64,000 bases of DNA from Roseateles_B sp041912595 (GTDB taxonomy: Bacteria; Pseudomonadota; Gammaproteobacteria; Burkholderiales; Burkholderiaceae_C): the NCBI GenBank assembly GCA_041912595.1, contig JAYRMR010000004.1, positions 76,153 to 140,152 of the forward strand. Direction: 5' to 3'. The first letter of the stretch is position 1. Every line of letters starts with the position of its first letter. The translations under genes were made by a program, and so were the position numbers. Positions 43,290-52,699 of this stretch are shown in pieces. The notes beneath the pieces are model-generated. The model was not told the DNA's origin. It did no database searches and saw only the letters and a program-made list of their open reading frames with translations.

Positions 43290-44069
43290 TCACACCTCCA
43301 CCAGTGCAGCGTCGCCGCGGACGGGTTCGGGCACCTTGAGACCCAGAACCTGGAGGCGCGGCACCGTCTTGTTGAGGAACTTCTGGCGGAGCTCGTCGTT
43401 GCTGGTCTTGCGAAGCCCCCACTTGATGTACTGCAGCGTGCGCGGCGACTCCGCGCGACCGAAGAGCTTGAGCAGATGCGGCCAGAACCGGTCGAGCGCC
43501 TCCTGGACTTCCGCGCGTCCGGACTCGGTCTGGCAGGCCTCGTGGATGATGCGGTAGCCGTGCGCGATGTGCGTGTGTTCGTCACTGATGATCTGCCGCG
43601 TGAAGATCTCCGCGAACGGCGCGTAGCTGGAGTCGACAAACTCCTGCAGATGCTCCAGCACCACCGCCTCGCCCAGGAACGAGAAGATGCCCCGCTCCAT
43701 CCAGGTCTTGACGCCCCGGACCAGCTCGTTGGCATAGAGCGGACGCTGCAGGTAGTTCTGGGTCAGCATGTAGCTGGTGTCCACGCCGAGGTCGGACAGC
43801 ACCTTGGCACTCAGCTGGTAGTGCTCGATCTCTTCCGCCGCGCGCTCGCAGCAGACCAGCTTTTCATAGGCATTGGGCGCGATGTTGTAGAAGACCTGGG
43901 TGTAGTCGTCGGCCCCCGTCAGTTCGCCTTCGGTGTGGACCTTCATCAGGTGGATGGCCAGCTCGCGATACTCGAGCGGCATCTTCTGGAAGTCCTCCGG
44001 TGACCGGACCGAACCGGGCTTTGCCAGGACTTCGACTGGGGCGTTGCTGCTGCTGGGTTGCACCTTCAA
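43290..44069 (-). CDS. Ferritin-like di-iron protein related to phenylacetyl-CoA oxygenase subunits
   Basis: A 259-residue helical-bundle protein resembling the PaaA/PaaC family. The metal ligands are visible as Glu49, Glu80-x2-His83 (EEIEHY), Glu134 and Glu164-x2-His167 (DEHTH), the two ExxH pairs of a carboxylate-bridged di-iron centre. It likely uses oxygen to hydroxylate or oxidise a substrate, perhaps with a reductase encoded elsewhere. The start is TTG at 44069 with GGAGAAG seven bases upstream; the family-like start at Met30 is the alternative. It is the first gene of the operon, downstream of a 285-base divergent region. Confidence 0.88.
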   Translation of the reverse strand: MKVQPSSSNAPVEVLAKPGSVRSPEDFQKMPLEYRELAIHLMKVHTEGELTGADDYTQVFYNIAPNAYEKLVCCERAAEEIEHYQLSAKVLSDLGVDTSYMLTQNYLQRPLYANELVRGVKTWMERGIFSFLGEAVVLEHLQEFVDSSYAPFAEIFTRQIISDEHTHIAHGYRIIHEACQTESGRAEVQEALDRFWPHLLKLFGRAESPRTLQYIKWGLRKTSNDELRQKFLNKTVPRLQVLGLKVPEPVRGDAALVEV

Positions 44070-44170
44070 GTTGCTTCTCCGTCTGCCATTGGGGTGGCGG
44101 CCAGTCTAGAAGTGGATCCCACGGTCCCGGGCGCAGAAACGGTCAGGTCTTGTCGATTCTTGCCATTCAA

Positions 44171-44182
44171 CTAATTGATTAG
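44171..44182. promoter_or_regulatory. AT-rich perfect palindrome in the divergent promoter region
   Basis: CTAATTGATTAG is a dyad with five-base arms around a two-base centre, 100 bases upstream of the six-gene operon. The strand near it (TTGCTA, 18 bases, AAGAAT on the minus strand) could be a weak sigma70 promoter, so the dyad could be a regulator's site. The region 44070-44354 contains no other gene. Confidence 0.35.
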
Positions 44183-44354
44183 CAAAACTCCGGCAATTCA
44201 TTTGACCTATGGGACAACGGCGCGCGTGCGTGCGCAGCCCTGCCGAGCCTTGATCGCCCACCCGCGCCCCGAGGACCGCACGCCGCTGCGGCGGTGGGAG
44301 GCGCGCTCACGCTGTCCTCGGCACGAGCGCCACAGAGCCGGCGACAATCCGCAG

Positions 44355-44630
44355 ATGACTGACGCTCCCGCCTCCCCTGCCCAGCCGCGCAATCCATTGC
44401 ATGGCCTCACGCTGGAAGCCATCCTGACGGCACTGCAGGAGGAATACGGCTGGGCTGGCCTGGACGAACGCATCCCGCTGCGCTGCTTCGCATTCGATCC
44501 CAGCATCAAGTCCAGCCTGAAGTTCCTGCGGCGGACGCCGTGGGCCCGAACCAAGGTCGAGGGGCTGTATCTCTACATGCTGCGCGAGCGGCAGCGTCGA
44601 GAGCGTGCGGGCGGCGCCGACCCGGCATGA
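44355..44630 (+). CDS. VF530-family (DUF2132) small DNA-binding protein
   Basis: A 91-residue protein that matches the VF530 family almost end to end: NPLHGLTLEAILTALQEEYG, WAGLDERIPLRCFAFDPSIKSS, LKFLRRTPWARTKVEGLYLY. A solved family member has a small helical fold with a proposed DNA-binding role, from structural similarity only. The ATG at 44355 fits the family start. It sits alone between the six-gene operon and the fusion-enzyme gene. Confidence 0.92.
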   Translation: MTDAPASPAQPRNPLHGLTLEAILTALQEEYGWAGLDERIPLRCFAFDPSIKSSLKFLRRTPWARTKVEGLYLYMLRERQRRERAGGADPA

Positions 44631-44738
44631 CCGGCATCGAGGCCGCCCCGCCTGACCGAGCAGCGCCCAGGCGAGGGTGACGCCCCGGCAGGCCGCCTCC
44701 CCCTCAAGCACGAAGCGCCTGACGCCGGTCTCGGCCGG

Positions 44739-47700
44739 CTAGCGTCCCTGCCCGTCGCGCCAGCGCAGCATGGGCAGGGGCTGGTCCAGCTTGTCCTGCG
44801 GGCCACTGGCCGTGGGCGTCTGCTGGAAGCCCAGCTGGACGAGTTCCTTCCGCACGCCCTCCACCAGCTTCGCGAAGCTCGGTGGCCGGGTCCGCCGCTG
44901 GCGCAGTTGCTTGTTCATCGCGAACGTGAACGCGCCGTAGGCCGTGGCCCCATGGTCGTACTCCGCCGCCAGCTCGTTCTGCCCTGCCGCAAAGACCAGC
45001 AGCGGCAGGTAGGGGCCGCGATGGCCATAGCGGTCGCGGGCTGCATCGAAGTCGAGCTTGTCACCCAGGCGCAGCGCCCCCGCTTCTCCAAGGCCGGATC
45101 GCTGAGGCAAGGGGTGGCGCGCCGCCGACTGATCTCCGCCGGCGCGGCTGGCATCGAAAGGCCGGGCGCCCCGACGCGCCGTTTCCACGAAGTCCCGGGG
45201 CACCCACATCTGATGGGAGGGGCTCCAACGCAAGGCACGGTGCCGCACATCGTCAGGCGGCTCGATGCCCCGGACGCGCTGGCCGCCTCGCGTCATGCCG
45301 CCGGCATGACAGCAGTCGAACATTGCCACGAAGCTCGATTCATAGGGCAGTTGGCTGTAATAGCGATTGAAGTCCTGGTCCGTGAAGGCGTGGGCCTCGC
45401 TCCAGTCGAAATCGGCAGGCACCAGGGTCTCCGCCATCTGACCGGGCCGATCCGCACCGTAGAGCGGCATCTGCGCGCCATGCCCCGAGTAGAAGAAGAC
45501 GCGTTCGTCGCCATTGCCCACGCCCTCCGACAACCATTCCAGCCGCTCCTGCAGGGCGGCACGGGTGGCGCGGCCGTCGGTCAGCACGCGGATATCGTCT
45601 GCATCAAACCCGCACTCCTGGAGCAGCGCGCTCATCAGGTAGACGTCGTTGACGCAGCCATTGAGCCGCATCTGCGGATCTGGGTACTCGTTGATCCCGA
45701 CCAGCAGGGCGCGGCGATGGGCCCGGCGCGGAGCGATGATCGCGGGCGCCAGGCGCAGCCGCGGTGCCACGCCGGGGACCGCCGGCGTGGGAGCGGCTGG
45801 CAGCACGACCGGCAGCACGGAGCGCTGCATGACGCCATGCTTCAGGTAGGCGCCGCCATCGTGGTTGAGCGGGTCGAACGGCAGGTCGAAGGACGCCACC
45901 AGCGAGTGCGTGTGCACATCGCCTCCCGGCAGCGGTGCCGTGAAGACGTGGTCGTTGGGGTTGAAGAGATGGAACCACTGGGCGAAGCCGTTCACGCCGT
46001 CATTCAGCGGCGCGATGCGGCCGCCGAAGACGCCCTGCACGGCTGGATGCGCAATCTGGCTGCCGAAGGTGATGAAGCTCCGCCCGTTGAAGGCCTGGCC
46101 GGCATGCGCCGCCACCTCGCGCCGGAAGGCGTCATAGCAGGCCAGCGATCCCAGGCTGTGCGCGCAGACGATGTCGCAGCGACTGTCGGTGAAGGTCTGC
46201 ATGATGCGGCGTGACAGCTCGTCCCGGAGCGCCTCGTTCTCGATCCACTGGATGACCATCCCCGCCGTCCAGCGCACGACGTCAGCCAGCCCGCGCTGCA
46301 CCAGGTCCCGCTGACCGAACACGGGCGCCGGGCCAAAGGCATGGCGCCCCAGCAGCAGCAGGCCACGCGCGACGGTGGCGGCATCGAGCGGATAGCGATC
46401 AAAGATGTCGTCAAAGGGCGTGAACTCAAACGAGATCTGAACGGTTTCCGCAAGGCCGGCGGCGCGGGCGCTGGCCGTGAACTCGTCCTGCCATTGCTGC
46501 TTCCAACCCTGCGAGGCCGGGTCGTCGCCATGGCCCACGCCATGCACCATCAAGACCCGAAGCGCTGGGGCAGCCGCCGCGGGGAGGGTGCTCCCGGACA
46601 CGGCCTGGCTCTTCAGCCACCGCAGCGCCTCGTCGGCCTTGCGCTCCACATGCTCACCGGAAATGGGAGCAACCGCGGCCAGGTCCCGTGTACCGGGCGG
46701 CGCGTCCACCGGCCGCTCGGCGAGACCCAGCTCCCCGCGGACGAAGTCCACCATCAGCGCCAGCGCCCGCTGGTTCTCGTTGACCATTTCTGGTGAGACC
46801 CGGGCACTCAGGGCCTTGCGCCGGGGCAGTTCGATGCGCGGCAGCACGTCCGGATTGGCCCCCGCGACGATGGACGCGGAGAAATCGGCGGCCTGCTGGC
46901 ATCTCGCCCCCAGCGGCAGGAGGTCCCATTTGCGGCAGAGGTAGGCCAGCAGGCTGGTGTGGTCGTAGGTGCCATGGTCCACGCCGCCCGCCTTCACATG
47001 CGGCGACACCAGCAGCGCCGGCACGCGCACGCCCAGGCGCCGGAAGTCGAAGTGGAAGTGCGTGTCAACGGCGTCGTCCGGAGGCACCGTCGCCGGAGGC
47101 GGCACATGGTCGTAGAAGCCACCGTGCTCGTCATACAGGACCACGAGAAGGGTCTGCTGCCAGAGTGCCTCGTTACCCCGCAGCGCGTTGTAGACATCGG
47201 CGATCAAGGCGTCGCCCAAGGAGACGTCGTGAGGCGGGTGCTGGTCATTCTGGGTGTGGCCGAACACCGAGAAGTACTTGGGCTCGATGAAGGAGAACTC
47301 GGGAAAGGCGGCCGGATCCCCCGACGCCAGGTCGTGGAAGTCGTTCATGTCGCCGTAGACACCGGGATGTGCCCAGGTATGGCGCAGCAGCATCGACAGG
47401 GACACCCCCTGGTGAAAGATGCGGTGGCTGCGTCCTGCGCCGCGCAGGCGGTCGAAGATGGTGTCCATGTCGTAGGCCTTGAACAGCAGGCCGACGTCAC
47501 TGAAGGTCTCCGGCATCTTGACGTTTCCGGCGGCCGTCCCGCACAGCGCGAAGAAGCGGTTCGGCCACGTCGGGCCGGGCAGGGAGGCATGCCAGCGGTC
47601 GCACACGGTGTAGTGCCGCGCCAGGCTGCGCAGGGCCGGCAGCGGGTCCTGGGCGAGATCCGGCTCCGCGCTGAAGTAGCCCATGACCTGCCGGGCCACG

Positions 47701-48029
47701 GCATCGGCCTTGAAGCGCTTCGCAAGCGACGCCACGCCGTCGGCCACGAAGCCGTCCATCGTCGGGTGCTCCTCGCCCCCCAGCTGCGTCAGCACATTGG
47801 GCAGCTCATGCCTGGGGTCGAAGTGGTCCGGGAGTTGCAGCGAGGCACCCTCGCTCTGGAAGGCGACGCCGCCGCCCGGGACGGGATTGCTGCCGGGATT
47901 CGCCCGATCGATGCCCTCGATGCCGCGCGCCGGATCCAGCCGGACGAGGTCCCCCAGCATCTGGTCGAAGGACCGGTTTTCCATCATCAGCACGACGACG
48001 TGCCGGATCGGATCATTCACGAATGCCAT
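44739..48029 (-). CDS. Three-enzyme fusion: phosphoesterase + alpha/beta hydrolase + caspase-like protease
   Basis: A 1096-residue protein with no signal peptide. (1) Residues about 1-450: phospholipase-C/acid-phosphatase family phosphoesterase, with VLMMENRSFDQMLGDLVR at the start, GPTWPNRFF, and DEHGGFYDHVPPP later. (2) About 510-760: alpha/beta hydrolase, HGVGHG oxyanion region and nucleophile Ser625 in CAHSLGS. (3) About 780-1096: caspase-fold peptidase C14; the catalytic His850 is in YSGHGAQ and the Cys is Cys907 in FDCCHAGG. Each domain is known on its own; I know of no described protein with all three. GAGGGAGA lies just before the ATG at 48029. The protein could be a toxin, a lipid-targeting effector or a self-activating defence enzyme. 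Confidence 0.92.
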   Translation of the reverse strand: MAFVNDPIRHVVVLMMENRSFDQMLGDLVRLDPARGIEGIDRANPGSNPVPGGGVAFQSEGASLQLPDHFDPRHELPNVLTQLGGEEHPTMDGFVADGVASLAKRFKADAVARQVMGYFSAEPDLAQDPLPALRSLARHYTVCDRWHASLPGPTWPNRFFALCGTAAGNVKMPETFSDVGLLFKAYDMDTIFDRLRGAGRSHRIFHQGVSLSMLLRHTWAHPGVYGDMNDFHDLASGDPAAFPEFSFIEPKYFSVFGHTQNDQHPPHDVSLGDALIADVYNALRGNEALWQQTLLVVLYDEHGGFYDHVPPPATVPPDDAVDTHFHFDFRRLGVRVPALLVSPHVKAGGVDHGTYDHTSLLAYLCRKWDLLPLGARCQQAADFSASIVAGANPDVLPRIELPRRKALSARVSPEMVNENQRALALMVDFVRGELGLAERPVDAPPGTRDLAAVAPISGEHVERKADEALRWLKSQAVSGSTLPAAAAPALRVLMVHGVGHGDDPASQGWKQQWQDEFTASARAAGLAETVQISFEFTPFDDIFDRYPLDAATVARGLLLLGRHAFGPAPVFGQRDLVQRGLADVVRWTAGMVIQWIENEALRDELSRRIMQTFTDSRCDIVCAHSLGSLACYDAFRREVAAHAGQAFNGRSFITFGSQIAHPAVQGVFGGRIAPLNDGVNGFAQWFHLFNPNDHVFTAPLPGGDVHTHSLVASFDLPFDPLNHDGGAYLKHGVMQRSVLPVVLPAAPTPAVPGVAPRLRLAPAIIAPRRAHRRALLVGINEYPDPQMRLNGCVNDVYLMSALLQECGFDADDIRVLTDGRATRAALQERLEWLSEGVGNGDERVFFYSGHGAQMPLYGADRPGQMAETLVPADFDWSEAHAFTDQDFNRYYSQLPYESSFVAMFDCCHAGGMTRGGQRVRGIEPPDDVRHRALRWSPSHQMWVPRDFVETARRGARPFDASRAGGDQSAARHPLPQRSGLGEAGALRLGDKLDFDAARDRYGHRGPYLPLLVFAAGQNELAAEYDHGATAYGAFTFAMNKQLRQRRTRPPSFAKLVEGVRKELVQLGFQQTPTASGPQDKLDQPLPMLRWRDGQGR

Positions 48030-48481
48030 GTTGATCTCCCTCGCCAAGCGCCGTGTGCGCCCACCCCATTGAAGCAGGAAGTGGCGCCGAGCAGGCGGCA
48101 GACCTGCCCCCGAACTGGATGACACCCCGCGTCGCCGGGACGGGAACACCATCCAAGGGCCCCTTCAGGCGACCGTCCGCACTCTGGCAGAGATGCGCCG
48201 GCGGAACATCCGCCAGGTTGAGGAGTGGACGGCATGCCTGTCGGCTTGCGCTGAAGTCTGAACAGGGGCATGCGATGCCGCAAGGGCTTGGGGCGACTTG
48301 CGTCCACAGAGTCGGCGCCCGTGTCTCACTGAAGTTTGAATTTCGCGGCCGTAGGTCCCGCTGTCGTTTGAACTGAACAATCGCTGAACAATCGGCAGCC
48401 CAGTGCCCGGGGCACATCCGAATGGGCTCAGCGTGCGGTCCGGCGCCGCCTACCGGACCCCGAGCGATTCAATGACCGCGC
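48030..48481. repeat. Degenerate CTGAAGTcTGAAC repeat patch (left)
   Basis: This 452-base gene-free region holds two similar ~20-base units, at about 48246-48263 (TTGCGCTGAAGTCTGAAC) and 48324-48343 (TCTCACTGAAGTTTGAATTT), and a third partial one at about 48362-48376. They recur, in both directions, in the patch at 52700-52945, so the two patches bracket the exported-protein operon. No gene is credible here. Confidence 0.6.
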
Positions 48482-50092
48482 TCAGCATCCGCACCCATAG
48501 ATGATCTGATCCTCCCCCAGCACACGCCACTCGCCCCCTATGTTGACGAGCAGCAGCCGGTACCAAGGGTCATCGTGCGCGGGCGGGCCTTGCAGGTGTC
48601 CAGGCCCTCGGCCCGTTGCCTGGACCCATAGCAAGTCAGGAACGCCATCGCCCTCCAGATCAATGCGGCGCAGCTCCATCGACACGAAGCCCGTCGTGCG
48701 ACGGTCCAGCTTCACGACTTCCCGCTGCGTCTGAGCCTTGCCCGCGGGCAGGGCACGGTTGCTGTAGAACCAGAAAATCCGCAGCGGGCCGCCAGGCGGC
48801 GGCGACACGTCCGCAAATTGGTTGCGTTGTCGCGTCGCCGCGTCGACGTCGCCGAACGCGAACCCGGGTCCTGGCCATCCTTCGCAGTTGTAGTCGCGAT
48901 CCGGGTCCCATGCATCGTTCACCACCTCGGGGGTCTCGAGCTTGCTGGTCACACTGCCGTCGGCCAGGAGCTCGATACGATGCAAGGGGCGGGTCAGGCG
49001 CGCAACCTGGCTGTCATCGTCCGCCGAATGCCCTGGCAGCAAAGCCCCCACGAACAACTGCTTCTTTGCATGAAAGCGATGAGCAAGTCCCGACAGCGAT
49101 GTGCCCGGCGACGCCAGCTCTTCTTCGTCACGGAACCAGGAGGGACGCACCGCGGGGACTGACAGCGCACGACCCAGCGCCTGGCTGCCGTCCTCACCCT
49201 CCTGATTCCATGCATGCAGCGGGAAGTCCGACAGGCCTGTAGCGGGAGTACCCGCAGCGATCTGCGGCCAGTGCGCCAACGGAACCGGCGCCTGCGTCTC
49301 TGCGACGAATTGCCCATGCAGCTGGCGACGCATGTCCGCCAGCACGTCGGCAACGTCCGCGTCGCGCAGCGGGCATTTCCCTTCGTCGTCGCAGGGAGCG
49401 TTTTGCTGGTTGATGTAGCGCGCCATGCTGTTCCAGGAGGGCTCGAGCGCGAAGAGCCGGCGGGGATTGAAGTCCGGGTTGGGGGCGGTCCTCTCGCCGT
49501 CCCACACCTCCGCAACGCTCATCCGCTCGGGCGCGATGGGCGACGAGGCCAGGTATTGGCAGGCCGTGAACCCCTTCAAGGCCGCAGCGCCGGCGATGGG
49601 GACAGTTTCGACGGCGCAGTAGCCGTTCGCCGACGCCGACTGATCGTTGCCCAAAGTCAGCTCAGTGTTCAGGGCCAGTCGCCCAAGCACCGGAGCATCC
49701 CGTTGCGCTTGCGCCCGCAGCATGAGTCCTGATCCGGCCACCCACCGGCGATCCGGAGGCACTCCGCCCTCGCCGGCACGCTTCGGGGCGACGGGCGTGG
49801 CACTGAGATGGCGGCATGCGACGAATCCCTGCCAATGAGAGTCCGTCCAGACGCCGCAGTAGCCGCTGGACTCGTCCTGGCTCGTCAACGTCACCCGCGT
49901 GCCTTGTTGCAGCCGCCCCGTCACGTGCCCGTCCGGCTTGGGCGCCTCCCGGAGCAGGAGGGGTGAGGCCTGGACCCACCGCCAGAGCGGGTCGGGTTGG
50001 GCGGACGCCGACGGCAGGCACAGCCCGAGTGCGGACACCATGGCAAGCAGCGTCACGGCTCGCCTTGCCTGCACCTTCTGATGCATTTTCAT
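48482..50092 (-). CDS. Exported protein with two SH3-like domains
   Basis: A 536-residue exported protein: signal peptide to about residue 32 (ALGLCLPSASA-Q), two bacterial-SH3-like units (about 40-95, GHVTGRLQQGTRVTLTSQDESSGYCGV; about 115-180, APVLGRLALNTELTLGND...NGYCAV), each followed by a W/F-GF-ACxxL closing motif, then a large unknown region, and the tail IIYGCGC. The Cys pattern suggests disulfides. SH3 units in exported proteins often bind peptidoglycan or partners. It starts six bases after the LprI-like gene. The function is unknown. Confidence 0.85.
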   Translation of the reverse strand: MKMHQKVQARRAVTLLAMVSALGLCLPSASAQPDPLWRWVQASPLLLREAPKPDGHVTGRLQQGTRVTLTSQDESSGYCGVWTDSHWQGFVACRHLSATPVAPKRAGEGGVPPDRRWVAGSGLMLRAQAQRDAPVLGRLALNTELTLGNDQSASANGYCAVETVPIAGAAALKGFTACQYLASSPIAPERMSVAEVWDGERTAPNPDFNPRRLFALEPSWNSMARYINQQNAPCDDEGKCPLRDADVADVLADMRRQLHGQFVAETQAPVPLAHWPQIAAGTPATGLSDFPLHAWNQEGEDGSQALGRALSVPAVRPSWFRDEEELASPGTSLSGLAHRFHAKKQLFVGALLPGHSADDDSQVARLTRPLHRIELLADGSVTSKLETPEVVNDAWDPDRDYNCEGWPGPGFAFGDVDAATRQRNQFADVSPPPGGPLRIFWFYSNRALPAGKAQTQREVVKLDRRTTGFVSMELRRIDLEGDGVPDLLWVQATGRGPGHLQGPPAHDDPWYRLLLVNIGGEWRVLGEDQIIYGCGC

Positions 50093-50097
50093 GGCCC

Positions 50098-51150
50098 TTA
50101 CTCTCCAAGCAACACGCTTCTTCCGTAGGGGCTCAAGTGTGCGACAAGCTGTGATCGAGACAGCGGAACGTCAAGGCCATCCAGCAAGTTCCAATTCCGT
50201 GTCCCGTGAGAGCCGCAGGTGCCACCGGGCAAAAACCATTGCCCTTTCGCATCGAGATTGACTGCGGGAAGCAAGCCGACTTCGCTCGTCCAGTGGCCGC
50301 TTGTCCACTCCCTGACGCAGCGCTGGTAGTGCGCCAGCTCGTTTGGCTCGCTGACGCCGTCGCGCCCCACCTTCGAGATCACGCCACGGCCGCGCAGGGC
50401 GCGAGCGCTGCTGTAGTGGAGCAGCAGCGCCTTGCGGCCCGCCTCCGTGAAGAGTTCCTTGTTGGTGAGCGTCTTGCCCGTGCGCGCATCAAACAACAGC
50501 TGCTCGGCAAAGGATTCACAGTACGCGCTGCAACCTTGTCCCTTGACCTCCAGCACGAACAGACGGCCGTCGTTGCGGCGGATGCTGTACGTGGCATCGC
50601 TGATGGAAGCACCCGGTTCATCCTTGTCCGGGAGTGCAGCGATTGCATCGGTGAGGCGCGCTGGGGCGGGGCCGCCAAACACGCGACTGAACACGGCATC
50701 GTTGATCCGCCGCGACGCCTCTGGCGACGCTGTGTTGACCCAGGGTAGCTTGATCGACGACCGGGCATGGCTCACGGTCGTCACGCGCAAAGGTGCCGGT
50801 GGGCGCTGCAAGCTGCACTCGTCCAGGGCCTGAAGTAGTTCCTCATTGCGCTGCCGATACGCCAGTTTCAAATCCTCGACCGCCTCCTCGACCTGATCGA
50901 AGCCCGCAAAACTCTTGCGGACATGGGCCACCCATTCCTGCTGCTCCGCGGGCTTCGCCGCGCAGTTGGCCACGAGGTACCGATAGCGCTCATTGAGCAC
51001 GAAGTCAGCCAGCGACAGGTCCGCATGCTCGCAGATCGCCTTTTCGATGGGTGTCGAGGCTTTGGCGCAATCAAAGCCCGCCGCGAGGGCCGGTACCGCT
51101 GTGCAGAGGGCCAGCAGGACGGCGGCGTGGCGCCAGGGCAATATCGTCAT
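50098..51150 (-). CDS. Exported protein with LprI-like (DUF1311) N-terminal segment
   Basis: A 350-residue exported protein with a signal peptide to about residue 23 (ALCTAVPALAA). The mature part opens with FDCAKASTPIEKAICEHADLSLAD and ERYRYLVANCA, the Cys-containing LprI/DUF1311 motif; LprI in Mycobacterium tuberculosis is a lysozyme-inhibitor lipoprotein. Further on comes an unknown beta-rich region with several Cys. The ATG overlaps the propeller gene's stop (ATGA), so translation is coupled. A host-defence or lysozyme-blocking role is an extrapolation. Confidence 0.85.
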   Translation of the reverse strand: MTILPWRHAAVLLALCTAVPALAAGFDCAKASTPIEKAICEHADLSLADFVLNERYRYLVANCAAKPAEQQEWVAHVRKSFAGFDQVEEAVEDLKLAYRQRNEELLQALDECSLQRPPAPLRVTTVSHARSSIKLPWVNTASPEASRRINDAVFSRVFGGPAPARLTDAIAALPDKDEPGASISDATYSIRRNDGRLFVLEVKGQGCSAYCESFAEQLLFDARTGKTLTNKELFTEAGRKALLLHYSSARALRGRGVISKVGRDGVSEPNELAHYQRCVREWTSGHWTSEVGLLPAVNLDAKGQWFLPGGTCGSHGTRNWNLLDGLDVPLSRSQLVAHLSPYGRSVLLGE

Positions 51151-52640
51151 TTTTCCGTCTCCAGGGAATGCATGCTTGCTGGAGACACCAGGCGCACGCC
51201 GCGCAATCGAATCTCGCCCAACGCGTCAATGCGATGACTGAACAACAGCATCGAGTACGGGTGGCTCCATGCAAAGGCATGGGCGTTCGGGACGTTCAGC
51301 CTTGCGATACGGCTGCGCGTGGCCACGTCGTAGAGGGTCCACCAAGGCCCCGCCGTGACAAGGCCGAGCGCTCCCCCAAGCCCCATCACGCGTTCAGGCA
51401 GCAGGCCATCCGTGCCGTCGCGGGAGGCTGCGCTGAAGCCATCCCACAGCACCGTGTCACCCAGGCGTCCTGGCTGCTTGCCCCTTGGCCTGGCCCGCAC
51501 GCTGCGGAAATGGCTGATCTCCCAGACGTAAGACCCTTCCGCCTCAACCGGCCGCGACGACTGCTCCTCATCATCAAAGACATCGCTGCCATCCAGCTCC
51601 TCCTCAAAGACTGCGCTGCCGGCCTGCGCCCGCCCTTGGACCACCCGCAAAGGCTTGCGAGCACCCCTTGCGTTGGCATCGTAGATCGAGGCCTGTGCCG
51701 AACCCGTCGCGCCTTCATCGTCAGCCCGGCCCGTCCATTCGGCCTTGACCCAACGAACGCCGACGCGCCCCCCCGACAACCAGCGTGCCGACAGCACCTG
51801 CCACCCGGGCTGGACCGCCAGCACGCGGCGCGGGCTCACGCGTCCGTCCGTGCTGAAGTCACGCAGCGTGACCGTGTCGCCCTGCCAGCTGAGGAACTGT
51901 CGCCTTTCAAAGGACACGTCGCTGCAGACCCTGTCTGAGCGCGGTGTCGCGACCCGGCCCATCGCCTGGCCGTTGGACGGATCAATGCGCTCGAGGTAGG
52001 CGCCATGGTCGATCCAGAGGGCGCCGTCGGGTGTCAGCCCCCATGCGGTCATGGCGGTCTTGCAGACCTTTGCCCCGCCTCGCACAAACGGCAGCGGCAG
52101 ATCAAACACCACCTCGACCTGACGCAAGGCATCACCGACTGCTCGCGCACCGGGCAACTCGTCCTCGATCAGACAGGCCTGTGCATCCCAGGCCTGCTCC
52201 GCTTCGACAGGCCCAGCTAGGACGGCGGGGGCGATCTCGAAGCGCTGCAGTGCGACCCTTCCGTAGGTCTGCTCGTAGCGTGTCGTGGCCGGCAGGGTCT
52301 CCGCCAGCATGCCGTAGATCACCGAGCCGTCCGCAGTCGAGGTCAGTGAGCGCAGTTCTCCGTCATAGGTCTTGCTCGCGAGCAGCGTGCCCTTGTGGGC
52401 GTCCCAAATCTGGAGCAGGGATTGCGCGCGGACTTTCTCTCCCGCTGGCCGGTCCGGCCGCACCGTGGCGACCGTCGCCAGCCATCGGCCGCGAAGGTCG
52501 GCCAAGAACTCCAGCCCATCGCCCCGCATGGGGAGCGACAGCGCGGCACTGGGCTTTGCGCCGCAGCGCTTGAGGAGCAGCCCGTAAGGTCGGGCAGAAG
52601 GCGAATTCAAGGTCGACTCCGACGATGCCCCAGGATGCAC
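51147..52640 (-). CDS. Propeller-like protein, probably truncated at its N terminus
   Basis: A 497-residue protein whose strands (LLQIWDAHKGTLLASKTYDGELRSLT..., TPDGALWIDHGAYLERIDPSNGQAMG) read like blades of a WD40/PQQ-type beta-propeller. It has no signal peptide although its two downstream partners are exported, and its first 35 residues are unlike the rest. The start lies at the edge of the repeat patch, so I suspect the 5' part was lost. It leads the three-gene operon, coupled by a four-base overlap to the LprI-like gene. Function unknown. Confidence 0.7.
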   Translation of the reverse strand: MHPGASSESTLNSPSARPYGLLLKRCGAKPSAALSLPMRGDGLEFLADLRGRWLATVATVRPDRPAGEKVRAQSLLQIWDAHKGTLLASKTYDGELRSLTSTADGSVIYGMLAETLPATTRYEQTYGRVALQRFEIAPAVLAGPVEAEQAWDAQACLIEDELPGARAVGDALRQVEVVFDLPLPFVRGGAKVCKTAMTAWGLTPDGALWIDHGAYLERIDPSNGQAMGRVATPRSDRVCSDVSFERRQFLSWQGDTVTLRDFSTDGRVSPRRVLAVQPGWQVLSARWLSGGRVGVRWVKAEWTGRADDEGATGSAQASIYDANARGARKPLRVVQGRAQAGSAVFEEELDGSDVFDDEEQSSRPVEAEGSYVWEISHFRSVRARPRGKQPGRLGDTVLWDGFSAASRDGTDGLLPERVMGLGGALGLVTAGPWWTLYDVATRSRIARLNVPNAHAFAWSHPYSMLLFSHRIDALGEIRLRGVRLVSPASMHSLETEK

Positions 52641-52699
52641 CTCGGCCCTGTCGCCATGCAGCCCAAAAATACCTATTAAATCAACAACTTACACCCAGC

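Noticed and set aside
44739..48029. Reading the fusion gene as a proven anti-phage defence system
   Set aside because: Caspase domains occur in defence, but also in other contexts; no neighbouring defence gene supports it, so I keep it as an open hypothesis.
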